The notes: a model not told the origin generated them from the sequence alone. 64,000 nucleotides of DNA from an uncultured bacterium (GCA_905215775.1 CAJMRM010000003.1:1-64000); one strand, 5' to 3'; counted from the first letter of the stretch, positions 52,966 through 61,935 are shown. Made by a program: numbers and translations.

Positions 52966-54528
52966 ATGTCAAAGATCATCACAGTGGATCTGTCAGAGGG
53001 GCAGATCGGGGAGAGCGAGTATACCTTTGGACCAGGGAAGGATTATGGCCGGGGGCTGGCCATGCGCCTTTTGAAGGAGCATGTGCCGGACTCCTGCGGA
53101 CGGCTGGACGCGGAAAATGCGGTCATTTACACACCGGGCCTTTTTACAGGAAACATGGCTCCCAGCGCCACCAGGGGCCTTATCATGTCAAAGGGAGAGG
53201 GAAAAAAGGGGCTCTGTGTTTCCAGTATCACCGGAGACTTTCCCCAGAAGCTGGCGTCCCTGGATATCGCGTCCATTGTAGTAACGGGAAAATATGAAAA
53301 ACGGAATGCAGTCATCTTCGTGGATCCGAACGGGGCAGAGCTTATGTGTATGCCGGAGCTTGAGGGCCATACGACGGCAGAGATGGTGGATATGCTCAGA
53401 AAGCAGTTTGGCGAGGACTGCGCCATCATCGGAACCGGTCAGGCTGCGGACCGTATGATGCCGCTGGCCAGTATTTTCGTGACTTATCCAGAGGGACAGC
53501 CAAGATTTTATTGTCCCCGGAGCGGAGTCGGCGATATCCCGGGAAGCAAGGGCCTGCGTGCCGTTGTTTTAAAGGCGCAGACATATTTTGGAAGCCCCTG
53601 TGTAAATAAAGAGGCGTTTCGTGATACAGGAAAGCGTCTGGCAAAGATCATCATGGACAACGAGATCTGCGGCGGCGCTCTGCCGGGCTTAGGCTCCATT
53701 ACCCTGATCCACCTTTTAAAGAGCCGTCAGGCAGTCCCGAAGGTGGAAAAAAAGAGCAGAGAAGGAGCGGAGGCAGCGGAGAAGTCAAGCGGCTGCAAGA
53801 CCAATTACTGCTGTGCGCCAATGTGTGTCATCGGCTGCTTAAACCGACATAGTGCAGGAACGGGAGAGGTATTTTCAGCGCCCGAGGAATCCGAAGTACG
53901 GGCAGCGCTGACCCAGTGCTTTGGATATGAAGAAGCGGCCTTTGCAAAGGAGCTGAACCGGCATGGTTTTTCAATCGGCTTAAATACCACAGAATTTGTA
54001 TATACGGTATCCATGTACTGGAAAGCGACAGGCGAAACAGCCACCAGGGAAAAGGTCCTCTCCATGATGGAAGAGGTGGAGAAGGGAAGCGTACTGGGAC
54101 GCCTGATCGGCGGAGGGACTGCCGGAGTGGCAGAGCTTTTTAAAGACAGGCCGGATGTGGCAGCTCTTGTTACAAAGCCGTCGGTGGTTCAGGAAGAGCA
54201 GTTTAAGGTGCATCTGGACAAGCTTTATCCGGAGTTTCAGGATATGGACGATATGGAGCTTCTGTACCGCCAGGTATTCGTTCTGGAAAACCTGGGCTTC
54301 TGTATCTTCTCTTCCTTTGCGCTCCTGAACAACAGGGAGGTCCTGGAGCTTCTGGCACAGATGGCTTCTGACAAGTTCGGAGTCAAGGTCACAGCCCAGG
54401 AATTACTCTCTTATGCCGGGGATTGTATTGAACAGGAAACCGCCTACCAGAGGGAGCGGCTGGCCGAGAGCGTTCAGAAAAACATTCCGGAGTTTATCAA
54501 GGTCCTGTACCGATATTTCAGTGAATAA
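52966..54528 (+). CDS. divergent aldehyde:ferredoxin oxidoreductase (AOR)-like protein
   Basis: A 520-residue member of the tungsten/molybdenum AOR family, shorter than the usual ~600. The N-terminal domain has KIITVDLSEG, RGLAMRLLKEHVP and YTPGLFTGNMAPSATRG. RSGVGDIPGSKGLRAVVLKA matches the pterin-binding RGGxGxxxGSKxLKA block. The Fe-S cysteines are C283-x3-C287-x3-C291 plus C446 (NLGFCIF); AOR has C-x2-C-x3-C, so the first spacing differs by one. It would oxidise an aldehyde or reduce a carboxylate with ferredoxin. It ends the importer operon, 18 bases after the last ATPase. Confidence 0.78.
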   Translation: MSKIITVDLSEGQIGESEYTFGPGKDYGRGLAMRLLKEHVPDSCGRLDAENAVIYTPGLFTGNMAPSATRGLIMSKGEGKKGLCVSSITGDFPQKLASLDIASIVVTGKYEKRNAVIFVDPNGAELMCMPELEGHTTAEMVDMLRKQFGEDCAIIGTGQAADRMMPLASIFVTYPEGQPRFYCPRSGVGDIPGSKGLRAVVLKAQTYFGSPCVNKEAFRDTGKRLAKIIMDNEICGGALPGLGSITLIHLLKSRQAVPKVEKKSREGAEAAEKSSGCKTNYCCAPMCVIGCLNRHSAGTGEVFSAPEESEVRAALTQCFGYEEAAFAKELNRHGFSIGLNTTEFVYTVSMYWKATGETATREKVLSMMEEVEKGSVLGRLIGGGTAGVAELFKDRPDVAALVTKPSVVQEEQFKVHLDKLYPEFQDMDDMELLYRQVFVLENLGFCIFSSFALLNNREVLELLAQMASDKFGVKVTAQELLSYAGDCIEQETAYQRERLAESVQKNIPEFIKVLYRYFSE

Positions 54529-54567
54529 ATAACAGATCATTCTTCAAAAGACTGGTCAACAGAAAAA

Positions 54568-54651
54568 ATCCCGCCCTGTCTGGCACACAAGGCGGGAAAC
54601 GTTTTAAGGGGGACCTGCCAGACGCAACTCTGGCAGGTATGAGTATGAAAA
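54568..54651 (+). repeat. 84-base intergenic repeat, copy B, with terminator
   Basis: Starts with the same 16 bases as copy A (47877). Its 5' half forms TCCCGCC (54569-54575) / GGCGGGA (54591-54597) followed by AACGTTTT, a modest terminator. Its 3' half contains a perfect nine-base stem CCTGCCAGA (54614-54622) / TCTGGCAGG (54629-54637). Copy A keeps the frame but not this second stem. Confidence 0.65.
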
Positions 54652-54653
54652 AG

Positions 54654-54709
54654 CTTTGTGTGTTCAAGTGTAGCACTTGAAACAAAGGCAGGTTATCCTT
54701 TCGGATAAC
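54654..54709 (+). other. two further stable hairpins in the udk upstream gap
   Basis: Hairpin one: CTTTGT (54654-54659) and TTCAAGTG (54663-54670) pair with CACTTGAA (54674-54681) and ACAAAG (54682-54687). Hairpin two: GTTATCC (54692-54698) / GGATAAC (54703-54709) with a TTTC loop. Together with copy B they fill the 361-base gap before udk. There is no T-tract. A structured leader or small RNA is possible; nothing known was recognised. The remaining part (54710-54889) holds only AT-rich promoter-like sequence. Confidence 0.5.
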
Positions 54710-54889
54710 GTACTTGTATTATATGAGGTAAATGTGTACAAAGTGTGATTGGAACATAAAAAAATTATAAATATATTTAACAGAATATGGCCTATATGGT
54801 AAAATATCCGTAAGAATTGCCCGGAGATTCGTTCAGATACGGGACTGAAATGAACTGTGGTGCAGGACATATACGAAGGGAGAGATACC

Positions 54890-55513
54890 ATGGACAATAT
54901 ACTGGTGATCGGGATCGCAGGCGGCTCCGGCAGCGGAAAAACAACGCTGACCAGCCGGATCGCAGAACAATTCCCGGAAGAGGTGACGGTGATCCGTCAT
55001 GATGATTATTACAGGCATTATGAAGAGCTGACCCTGGAGGAGAGAAAGCGCTTGAACTACGACCATCCAAGCGCTTTTGATACGGAGCTTCTGATCCGCC
55101 ATCTGATGGAGCTGAAGCAGGGACGGCCGGTGGAGTGTCCGGTCTATGATTATGCCATCTATAACAGAAGCGGGAGGACCCAGACCATACTGCCGCGGCG
55201 GGTGGTGATCGTGGAGGGGATCCTGATCTTTGAAAGCCGACGCCTTTGTGACCTCATGGATATTCGGGTGTTCGTGGATACGGACGCCGATATCCGCATC
55301 ATCCGCAGGATCCAGAGGGACGTGGTGGAGCGGGGCAGGAGCCTGGAATCGGTGATCGATCAGTATATGAATACGGTGAAGCCCATGCATGAGCAGTTTG
55401 TGGAGCCCAGCAAGAGGAACGCCAGCATCATCGTTCCCGAAGGCGGCTATAACCGGGTGGCCATGCAGATGCTCTTAAGCCAGGTCCGGAGCCATCTGCG
55501 CGGGGAGGACTGA
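54890..55513 (+). CDS. udk: uridine kinase
   Basis: A 207-residue kinase: the P-loop is IGIAGGSGSGKTTL near the N-terminus, the HDDYYRHYEEL substrate loop (~39-49), YDHPSAFDTELL and VEGILIFESRRL, all standard for Udk. It phosphorylates uridine/cytidine to UMP/CMP with ATP or GTP. ATG 54890 with GAAGGGAGAG ahead is chosen over a GTG at 54857. Confidence 0.92.
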   Translation: MDNILVIGIAGGSGSGKTTLTSRIAEQFPEEVTVIRHDDYYRHYEELTLEERKRLNYDHPSAFDTELLIRHLMELKQGRPVECPVYDYAIYNRSGRTQTILPRRVVIVEGILIFESRRLCDLMDIRVFVDTDADIRIIRRIQRDVVERGRSLESVIDQYMNTVKPMHEQFVEPSKRNASIIVPEGGYNRVAMQMLLSQVRSHLRGED

Positions 55514-55653
55514 CCGGGAGCCGGAATGACTGCATTTTGCCACAATTTTGCCCGAGTTTTGCGGGAGAAATCTTAAGATTAAACAGGAAGAATGTGGTAT
55601 ACTCTTTTTATACAGAATTGAAGGTCCGCGGCTGCGGCATAAGGAGGAATACC

Positions 55654-56661
55654 ATGAAGAAACTAAGTCTGACCTTGACCACGGTGCTTATGGCGGCTGC
55701 CCTGGGATTTCCGGCTCTGGCTTCGGAGCGGATCGAGGATATTACCCTGGAGATCGAGTCCGGGATCCATGCGGGAGGGTACGGAGACGGCGACTATGTG
55801 GATGTGATCGTGGATAACGAGGGCTGTTATCTGGATACGGTGACAGTGACAAATGTGCCCGGAAATACCTGGGAGTCCGGGGATGAACCGAGAGTAAAGA
55901 TTGTTCTGCGGACCGACGAGGGCTATGTCTTTGCCTCCGGCCTGGGGGAGGACGAGGTGGCGCTGGATGAGGAAACGGGCACGGTGACCTCCGTATCCCG
56001 CAGCTCTTCCCGGCTTACGATCCTTGTGACCCTGGCGGAGCTGGATGAGGATGATTATTATGAATACGATGAGGATTATACCCTGGACGTGGAGGACGCC
56101 CTGTGGGATTCGGCTGTGGGAGGCCTGGCCGGATGGGCGGGAAACGATTATGCAGGGAAATACCAGGTCCGCCTTTATAAGGACGGCGAGGCAGTGGGCT
56201 CTGTGGTCACAACGGAGAAGCTGACCTATAATTTCTCCGGATGGTTTTCCGGAGCGGGAACGTACCAGTTCCGGGTGCGGGCAGTCCGCGGCGAGTACGA
56301 TGAGGGAAACTGGGAGGAATCGGACGAGCGTACCGTGTCCGATGAGGAAGCGGCCAGGATCCGCAGCCAGGCAGCCAGTACCTCCCAGGGATATGCGGCG
56401 GTGGATCCGGCGGGAACCTGGCTCTGGCAGCCGGAGGCCGGCTGGTGGTGGTGCAACCCCAACCGCAGCTATCCCTATTCCGTGTGGGCGATGATCGAAG
56501 GAAAGTGGTATTATTTTAATGAGCAGGGCTACTGCGTGATGAACGACTGGGTACATACCGGGGGAAAATGGTATTACTGCGGCGAAAGCGGGGCTATGGT
56601 CACAAGCCAGATGATCAACGGCCAGTATTACGTCAATATCAACGGCGAGTGGGTGCAGTAG
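55654..56661 (+). CDS. secreted cell-wall-binding-repeat protein
   Basis: A 335-residue exported protein. Signal peptide residues 1-23 (MKKLSLTLTTVLMAAALGFP...LAS). The middle is an acidic beta-rich part (~25-230) with a fibronectin-like turn. The C-terminal ~90 residues carry aromatic choline/cell-wall-binding repeats: WLWQPEAGWWWCNP, MIEGKWYYFNEQGYCVMNDW, HTGGKWYYCGESGAM and INGQYYVNINGEW. These attach the protein to wall polymers. AAGGAGGAAT precedes ATG 55654. It sits between udk and mreB on its own. Confidence 0.82.
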   Translation: MKKLSLTLTTVLMAAALGFPALASERIEDITLEIESGIHAGGYGDGDYVDVIVDNEGCYLDTVTVTNVPGNTWESGDEPRVKIVLRTDEGYVFASGLGEDEVALDEETGTVTSVSRSSSRLTILVTLAELDEDDYYEYDEDYTLDVEDALWDSAVGGLAGWAGNDYAGKYQVRLYKDGEAVGSVVTTEKLTYNFSGWFSGAGTYQFRVRAVRGEYDEGNWEESDERTVSDEEAARIRSQAASTSQGYAAVDPAGTWLWQPEAGWWWCNPNRSYPYSVWAMIEGKWYYFNEQGYCVMNDWVHTGGKWYYCGESGAMVTSQMINGQYYVNINGEWVQ

Positions 56662-56710
56662 CACGCCAGATCCGCTTTCTCCTGTTTTTTGGGAAAAATG
56701 AAAAAACCTC

Positions 56711-56739
56711 TTTAAAAACCGGATTCTTTTGTATATAAT
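56711..56739 (+). promoter_or_regulatory. candidate promoter for mreB-recD2
   Basis: TTTAAA (56711-56716), 17 bases, TATAAT (56734-56739), giving a 5' leader of about 120 bases. The -10 is good, the -35 weak. Confidence 0.5.
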
Positions 56740-56777
56740 AAGATTGATATTTCGCGCTCTGAAAAACAGAGAACAGA

Positions 56778-56819
56778 CGGAATGCAGCGGTGGCCGGTAT
56801 GAGACCGCCCTGTATTCCG
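56778..56819 (+). other. long leader hairpin upstream of mreB
   Basis: CGGAAT (56778-56783) pairs with ATTCCG (56814-56819), then CAG/CTG (56785-56787 / 56810-56812) and GGT/ACC (56789-56791 / 56804-56806), giving a long nearly continuous stem. A smaller CTCTG-CAGAG hairpin precedes it. No T-tract follows, so it is probably a leader structure rather than a terminator. Confidence 0.55.
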
Positions 56820-56866
56820 AGAAATAGAGAGTATCCGGGTGAAAAGACAGAAAAGACAGGAGGAAA

Positions 56867-57874
56867 ATGGCAATGATGATGTCCAACGACATTGGAATTG
56901 ATTTAGGTACAGCCAGTATCCTTGTATATATTAAAGGAAAAGGCGTTGTATTAAAGGAACCGTCGGTGGTTGCCCTGGACAGGGAAACCAATAAGGTGAT
57001 CACCTTTGGTGAGGAGGCCCGGCTGATGATCGGGCGTACTCCCGGCAATATCGTGGCGGTCCGTCCCCTCAGAAAGGGCGTGATCTCCGATTATACGGTA
57101 ACCGAGAAGATGCTGAAATATTTCATCGACAAGGCGGTGGGAAAGCGGACCTTAAGAAAGCCCAGGATTGCAGTCTGTATCCCCAGCGGAGCCACAGAGG
57201 TGGAGAGAAAGGCCGTTGAGGACGCCACCTACCAGGCCGGAGCCAGAGAGGTCTGCATCATCGAGGAGCCGGTGGCGGCGGCCATTGGCGCGGGCATCGA
57301 TATTTCCAAGGCCTGCGGAAACATGATCGTCGATATCGGAGGCGGTACTGCGGATATCGCGGTGATCTCCCTGGGAGGAACCGTAGTAAGCACCTCCATT
57401 AAAACTGCCGGAGACGACTTTGACGAGTCCCTGGTGCGTTATATGAGAAAGAAGCACAACCTCCTCATCGGTGAGAGAACTGCCGAGGAGATCAAGATCA
57501 ACATCGGCGCGGCCTACCGCCGCCCGGAGCTGGTGACCATGGAGGTGCGCGGAAGAAACCTGGTAACAGGACTTCCGAAGACCATTGTAGTTACCTCTGA
57601 CGAGACCCTGGAGGCCCTTAAGGAGCCGGCGATGCAGATCGTGGACGCGGTACACAACGTCTTAGAGCGGACGCCGCCGGAGCTGGCCGCCGATATCTTT
57701 GACCGGGGCATCGTACTTACGGGAGGCGGAGCCCTGCTTTCCGGTCTGGACGCCCTGATCGAGGAGAAGACGGGGATCACGACGATGATCGCAGAGGAGC
57801 CGCTGACGGCGGTGGCCATCGGAACTGGTAAATTCATTGAGTTTTTCCATGGAGGAAAGCATTCAGACAGATAA
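56867..57874 (+). CDS. mreB: MreB/Mbl-family cell-shape actin
   Basis: A 335-residue bacterial actin. Phosphate-1 loop DIGIDLGTASILVY, phosphate-2 VDIGGGTADIAVISLGG and adenosine loop GIVLTGGGALLSG, plus ACIPSG-type and EEPVAAAIGAGI segments, are all present. It guides side-wall peptidoglycan synthesis. AGGAGG ends 3 bases before the first ATG, so starts at 56873 or 56876 are about as likely. It is not followed by mreC/mreD as in the full mre cluster; recD2 abuts it. Confidence 0.9.
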   Translation: MAMMMSNDIGIDLGTASILVYIKGKGVVLKEPSVVALDRETNKVITFGEEARLMIGRTPGNIVAVRPLRKGVISDYTVTEKMLKYFIDKAVGKRTLRKPRIAVCIPSGATEVERKAVEDATYQAGAREVCIIEEPVAAAIGAGIDISKACGNMIVDIGGGTADIAVISLGGTVVSTSIKTAGDDFDESLVRYMRKKHNLLIGERTAEEIKINIGAAYRRPELVTMEVRGRNLVTGLPKTIVVTSDETLEALKEPAMQIVDAVHNVLERTPPELAADIFDRGIVLTGGGALLSGLDALIEEKTGITTMIAEEPLTAVAIGTGKFIEFFHGGKHSDR

Positions 57875-60139
57875 ATGGCGACTGTAACAGGTTATGTAGA
57901 AAAGATAAAATACCGCAATGATGAGAATGGCTATTCGGTGCTGAGCGTTGCCGATGGCAAGGAGGAGTATGTCCTGGTGGGCATCTTTGCGTATATCGCA
58001 GAGGGGGAGCGCATCGAGGCAACGGGGCGCTTGGTAGAGCATTCGATTTATGGCGAGCAGCTGTCGGTGGAGAGCTATGAGATCAAGCCTCCCGAGGACA
58101 CGCTGGCAATAGAACGGTATCTCGGCTCCGGTGCGATCAAAGGCATCGGAGCTGCTTTGGCTAAAAGAATCGTGAAAAAATTCAAGGCCGATACCTTCCG
58201 CATTATTGAGGAGGAGCCGGAGCGGCTTTCGGAGGTCAAGGGAATCAGCGAGCGCATGGCCATGGAGATCAGCAGCCAGGTGGAGGAAAAGCGGGAGCTG
58301 CGCCAGGCCATGCTGTTTCTCCAGCAGTATGGGATCCATATGAACCTGGCGGTGAAGATCTACCAGCAGTATGGCCAGCGGATGTATTCAGTGATCCAGG
58401 AAAATCCGTACCAGCTGGCGGACGATATCCACGGCGTGGGCTTTAAGATCGCCGATGAGATCGCGGCGAAGGTGGGGATCTTTACAGACTCTGATTACAG
58501 GATCCGGAGCGGCCTGTTCTACACCCTGCTGCAGGCTGTCGGAAACGGCCACACCTACCTTCCCAGGGAGGAGCTGTTTGCCAGCGCGGCAGAGCTCCTT
58601 AAGGTGGATGCGGACTATATGGAAAAGCACCTCATGGACCTGCAGATGGAAAAAAAGCTGGTGGTGAAGGAAAAGGACGGCGGGATGATCGTCTATCCGG
58701 CCCAGTTTTATTATATGGAGCTCAACACCGCCAGAATGCTCCATGATCTGAACATACGGGATACGGTGCCGCCGGAGAAAATAAGGAAACGCCTGGAATC
58801 CATCGTGGCCGGAGCGCAGATCGAGCTGGATATCCATCAGGAGGAGGCCGTTATCGAGGCGGTGAACAATGGACTTCTGATCATCACCGGCGGGCCGGGA
58901 ACCGGAAAGACCACCACCATCAACACGATCATCCGGTATTTTGAGCAGGAGGATATGGAGATCCTTCTGGCTGCCCCCACGGGCCGGGCGGCCAAGCGCA
59001 TGGCCGAGGCCACGGGCTATGAGGCCCGGACCATCCACCGGCTCCTGGAGCTTACGGGGGCTCCGTCCATGGACAGCGGACGCAATGGGAACGGCAGCGC
59101 CGGAGGGGAGGCGCGGCTGGAGGGAATGCATTTTGAGCGCAATGAGGCCAATCCCCTGGATGCGGACGTGGTCATCATCGACGAGGTTTCCATGGTGGAT
59201 ATCAGTCTCATGCATTCTCTTTTAAAGGCCGTCAATGTTGGGACCCGGCTGATCCTGGTGGGGGATGTGAACCAGCTTCCCAGTGTGGGCCCGGGAAACG
59301 TTCTGCGGGACATGATCCAGTCGGGAAAATTCCCGGTGGTGATGCTTACGAAGATCTTCCGCCAGGCGGCCCAGAGCGACATTATCGTCAATGCCCATAA
59401 GATCAACGCCGGAGAGCGGGTTCCCCTGGAAAAGCGCAGCCGGGATTTCCTGTTTATCCGCCGGGATCATCCGGCCGCGATCATTAAAGATATGATGATC
59501 CTTTTGCGGGATAAGCTGCCGGGATATGTGGGGGCGGAGATCCAGGATATCCAGATTATGACGCCCATGCGCAAGGGCGCCCTGGGCGTGGAGCAGCTGA
59601 ACCGGATCCTTCAGGAAAATTTCAATCCTCCGGCGGCGGACAAGCCGGAAAAGGAGGCGGGAGGAACCGTATTCCGTACCGGGGACAAGGTGATGCAGAT
59701 CAAAAACAATTACCAGCTGGCCTGGGAGGTGCGGAATCGCTATGGGATCCCGGTGGAGAAGGGCGAGGGCGTTTTCAACGGCGATATGGGCGTCATCCGT
59801 CAGGTAAACACTTTTTCTGAGACCCTGGAGGTGGAATTTGACGAGAGACGGATGGTGGAGTACAGCTTTAAGCAGCTGGAGGAGCTGGAGCTGGCCTACG
59901 CCATCACCATACATAAATCCCAGGGAAGCGAATATCCGGCAGTGGTGATCCCCATTTATTCGGGGCCGCGGATGCTGATGACCAGGAACCTGATCTATAC
60001 GGCTGTGACCAGGGCAAAAAAATGCGTGTGCCTGGTGGGGCTGCCGGAAATGTTCCAGTTTATGGTGGACAATGAAATGGAGCAGAAGCGGTATTCCGGG
60101 CTGAAGGACCGGATCCTGGAGATCGAGCCTGGAATTTAA
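57875..60139 (+). CDS. recD2: RecD2-type ATP-dependent helicase
   Basis: A 754-residue RecD-like SF1B helicase. The N-terminal OB and helix-hairpin-helix region (~1-200) has YLGSGAIKGIGAALAKRIV. Motif I is GGPGTGKTT (~338), motif II VVIIDEVSMVD, motif III VGDVNQLPSVGPG and motif VI IHKSQGSEYP...YTAVTRAKK. RecD2 unwinds 5' to 3' outside RecBCD. Its ATG touches the mreB stop and has no nearby ribosome site (GGAGG is 19 bases up), so it is probably made by translational coupling. Confidence 0.94.
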   Translation: MATVTGYVEKIKYRNDENGYSVLSVADGKEEYVLVGIFAYIAEGERIEATGRLVEHSIYGEQLSVESYEIKPPEDTLAIERYLGSGAIKGIGAALAKRIVKKFKADTFRIIEEEPERLSEVKGISERMAMEISSQVEEKRELRQAMLFLQQYGIHMNLAVKIYQQYGQRMYSVIQENPYQLADDIHGVGFKIADEIAAKVGIFTDSDYRIRSGLFYTLLQAVGNGHTYLPREELFASAAELLKVDADYMEKHLMDLQMEKKLVVKEKDGGMIVYPAQFYYMELNTARMLHDLNIRDTVPPEKIRKRLESIVAGAQIELDIHQEEAVIEAVNNGLLIITGGPGTGKTTTINTIIRYFEQEDMEILLAAPTGRAAKRMAEATGYEARTIHRLLELTGAPSMDSGRNGNGSAGGEARLEGMHFERNEANPLDADVVIIDEVSMVDISLMHSLLKAVNVGTRLILVGDVNQLPSVGPGNVLRDMIQSGKFPVVMLTKIFRQAAQSDIIVNAHKINAGERVPLEKRSRDFLFIRRDHPAAIIKDMMILLRDKLPGYVGAEIQDIQIMTPMRKGALGVEQLNRILQENFNPPAADKPEKEAGGTVFRTGDKVMQIKNNYQLAWEVRNRYGIPVEKGEGVFNGDMGVIRQVNTFSETLEVEFDERRMVEYSFKQLEELELAYAITIHKSQGSEYPAVVIPIYSGPRMLMTRNLIYTAVTRAKKCVCLVGLPEMFQFMVDNEMEQKRYSGLKDRILEIEPGI

Positions 60140-60244
60140 AGGCAGAACCGATGGCCCTGGACGGGCCCATGGGATCCGGTTCCGGCGCTGGAAAGGGGCT
60201 GCCGGAGCTGTGCGTTCTGGAAAAACAGAACAGTATACAAATCT

Positions 60245-60955
60245 ATGAATAAAGAAACAATTCTGAATGTTCTTTTCCCGCGGCACTGTCCAGTGTGCGG
60301 GGAAATCGTAAAGCCGCCGGGCAGTCTCATCTGCCCGGCCTGCTTCCATAAGCTTTCTTACGTAAAGCCTCCTGTATGCAAAAAATGCGGAAAAGAGATC
60401 CTGGATGAGACAGAGGAATTCTGCGGGGACTGCATGAAGCGCCGCCATGCCTTTGAGTCCGGCCTGGCTCTTATGAATTATGATGAAACAGCCAGGAGAT
60501 CCATGGCCTGGATCAAATATAAGAATAAGAGGGAATATCTGGATTTTTACGGAGCAGCCCTGGCAGCCCGGTATGAAACGCAGATCCGGCGCATGGAGGC
60601 GGATGCCCTTGTTCCGGTGCCGGTCCATCCGTCCAGGAAGCGGGCCAGGGGCTTTAATCAGGCGGAGGTGCTGGCCGTGCTGCTGGGAAAGCGGCTGGGG
60701 ATCCCGGTGGAATCCGGCATGCTCATCCGGGATAAAAGAACGAAGCCGCAGAAGGAGCTTTCTGCGGCAGAACGTCTGAAAAATCTGTCCGGGGCCTTCC
60801 GGGCCGGAGCGATCCCGGAAGGAATCAGGACTGTGCTCCTGGTGGACGATATTTATACCACCGGGAGTACGGTGGAGGCCTGCGCCCGGGCGCTCCGGAG
60901 CGCTGGGGTAAGCCGCGTGTATTTTGTGGTGATCTGCATGACCGGCGGACGATAG
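60245..60955 (+). CDS. comF: ComF family protein
   Basis: A 236-residue ComF-like protein. Zinc cysteines lie in CPVCGE, CPAC, CKKCGK and CGDC (residues ~15-65). The C-terminal phosphoribosyltransferase domain holds VPVHPSRKRARGFNQAE (~121-137) and the PRPP loop VLLVDDIYTTGST. In competent bacteria ComF aids DNA uptake; in many anaerobes its role is untested. The gap of 105 bases after recD2 has a GAACCG-CGGTTC hairpin (60145-60182) without a T-tract. Confidence 0.9.
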   Translation: MNKETILNVLFPRHCPVCGEIVKPPGSLICPACFHKLSYVKPPVCKKCGKEILDETEEFCGDCMKRRHAFESGLALMNYDETARRSMAWIKYKNKREYLDFYGAALAARYETQIRRMEADALVPVPVHPSRKRARGFNQAEVLAVLLGKRLGIPVESGMLIRDKRTKPQKELSAAERLKNLSGAFRAGAIPEGIRTVLLVDDIYTTGSTVEACARALRSAGVSRVYFVVICMTGGR

Positions 60956-61034
60956 GGGGCCGGGAAGCCAGGCGGCAGAATTTCAGCGTCCGGGACAGTC
61001 ACGGGGCTGTATCCGGCGTCCCCGCGCCCGTTTC

Positions 61035-61667
61035 CTATTCGTCCAGGGAAACGAAAAGACCGCTTTCCTTCTGCTGGAAGGAGAGGTCCTGGGATTCGGT
61101 TTCCGAGGACCATACGGTGACGGTTAAGGTGGAGGTCTCCGGATCCCAGCTTATGGCGGGACAGATCCGGGCGTCTGTGGCGTAAACGGCGTTGGGGAAG
61201 GCGTTGACCCGGTTGTCCTGATCCATGAGATAGATCCCCTCATAAGAATTCCCGGGAGCCATATAGCCAAAGAGCTTCAGTCCGCTTTCCGGATCCTCGG
61301 CAAGAGAGACTACGCCGTACTGACCGGCGTTTTCAGAGAGGCTTTCAAAGGGGATGGCCTCGATCTCACCGGCAGAAAATTTCTGCATGATCGTAAAGAA
61401 GTCCCCGGCTTCCTCGGCCTCCATGGAAGCGATCTCTTCGGGACTGGGAGTTTCCCGGACATCGGGCTCCCCGTTTTCAGGCTCTGCGGCAGAGCTGTCT
61501 GCCGCGCTGGTTTCTGCGGCTTTGGAAGGGGCCTTCGTTCCGGCCTGGTCCCCTGTCCCGGAAGAGCCGCAGGCGGTGAGCACAGCGGCCGTGAGGGCCG
61601 CCAGGAGCCCGCAGGCCGCCCGGAGCCGAAGATTCTTATGTTTCATGCGTTCCCTATTTTTCATCAT
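61035..61667 (-). CDS. putative lipoprotein
   Basis: A 210-residue protein with a lipoprotein signal: basic MMKNRERMKHK, hydrophobic core, lipobox LTAC (about residues 30-33). A long Ser/Ala/Glu-rich linker (~35-75) leads to a globular part (~80-210) with no family recognised. A start at 61646 is possible; AAAGGA on the minus strand favours the longer form. It is convergent with comF. Confidence 0.7.
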   Translation of the reverse strand: MMKNRERMKHKNLRLRAACGLLAALTAAVLTACGSSGTGDQAGTKAPSKAAETSAADSSAAEPENGEPDVRETPSPEEIASMEAEEAGDFFTIMQKFSAGEIEAIPFESLSENAGQYGVVSLAEDPESGLKLFGYMAPGNSYEGIYLMDQDNRVNAFPNAVYATDARICPAISWDPETSTLTVTVWSSETESQDLSFQQKESGLFVSLDE

Positions 61668-61804
61668 ACTTCTGGTATTCCTTTCTGCTTCCAGCGTATC
61701 CGCTGGTCTGACCCCTTGATTTTACCATATTTTCAGCCCTGGGGCCCTTAAATTTTTATAAAAAGTTTCCAGGAACCGGGACCGTCGTTTTTTTATAAAA
61801 AAAC

Positions 61805-61833
61805 TTGACTGTACAGGCTTTCTATGTTACAAT
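61805..61833 (+). promoter_or_regulatory. promoter of the rpmG-secE-nusG cluster
   Basis: TTGACT (61805-61810), 17 bases, TACAAT (61828-61833). The leader of about 95 bases up to rpmG includes a T-rich stretch. The region 61668-61804 shows AT-rich sequence but no gene. Confidence 0.75.
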
Positions 61834-61935
61834 GAGCGGGCGAATGGAAGAACATAGGTCTTTTTTTTATGCTCAATTTTCGATAGCAGGCAGAGAAAAG
61901 GCCGCCTTACAAAGAATTAAACGGAGGTGGAAGTC

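Noticed and set aside
54569..54709. Possible CRISPR array
   Set aside because: The hairpins differ from each other in sequence and spacing; no repeated unit with spacers is present.
55663..57048. A 461-residue minus-strand frame
   Set aside because: It crosses two well-supported plus-strand genes (wall-binding protein, mreB) and their promoter, and has no recognisable domain.
59222..60628. A 468-residue minus-strand frame
   Set aside because: Antisense to recD2 and comF, both with full motifs.
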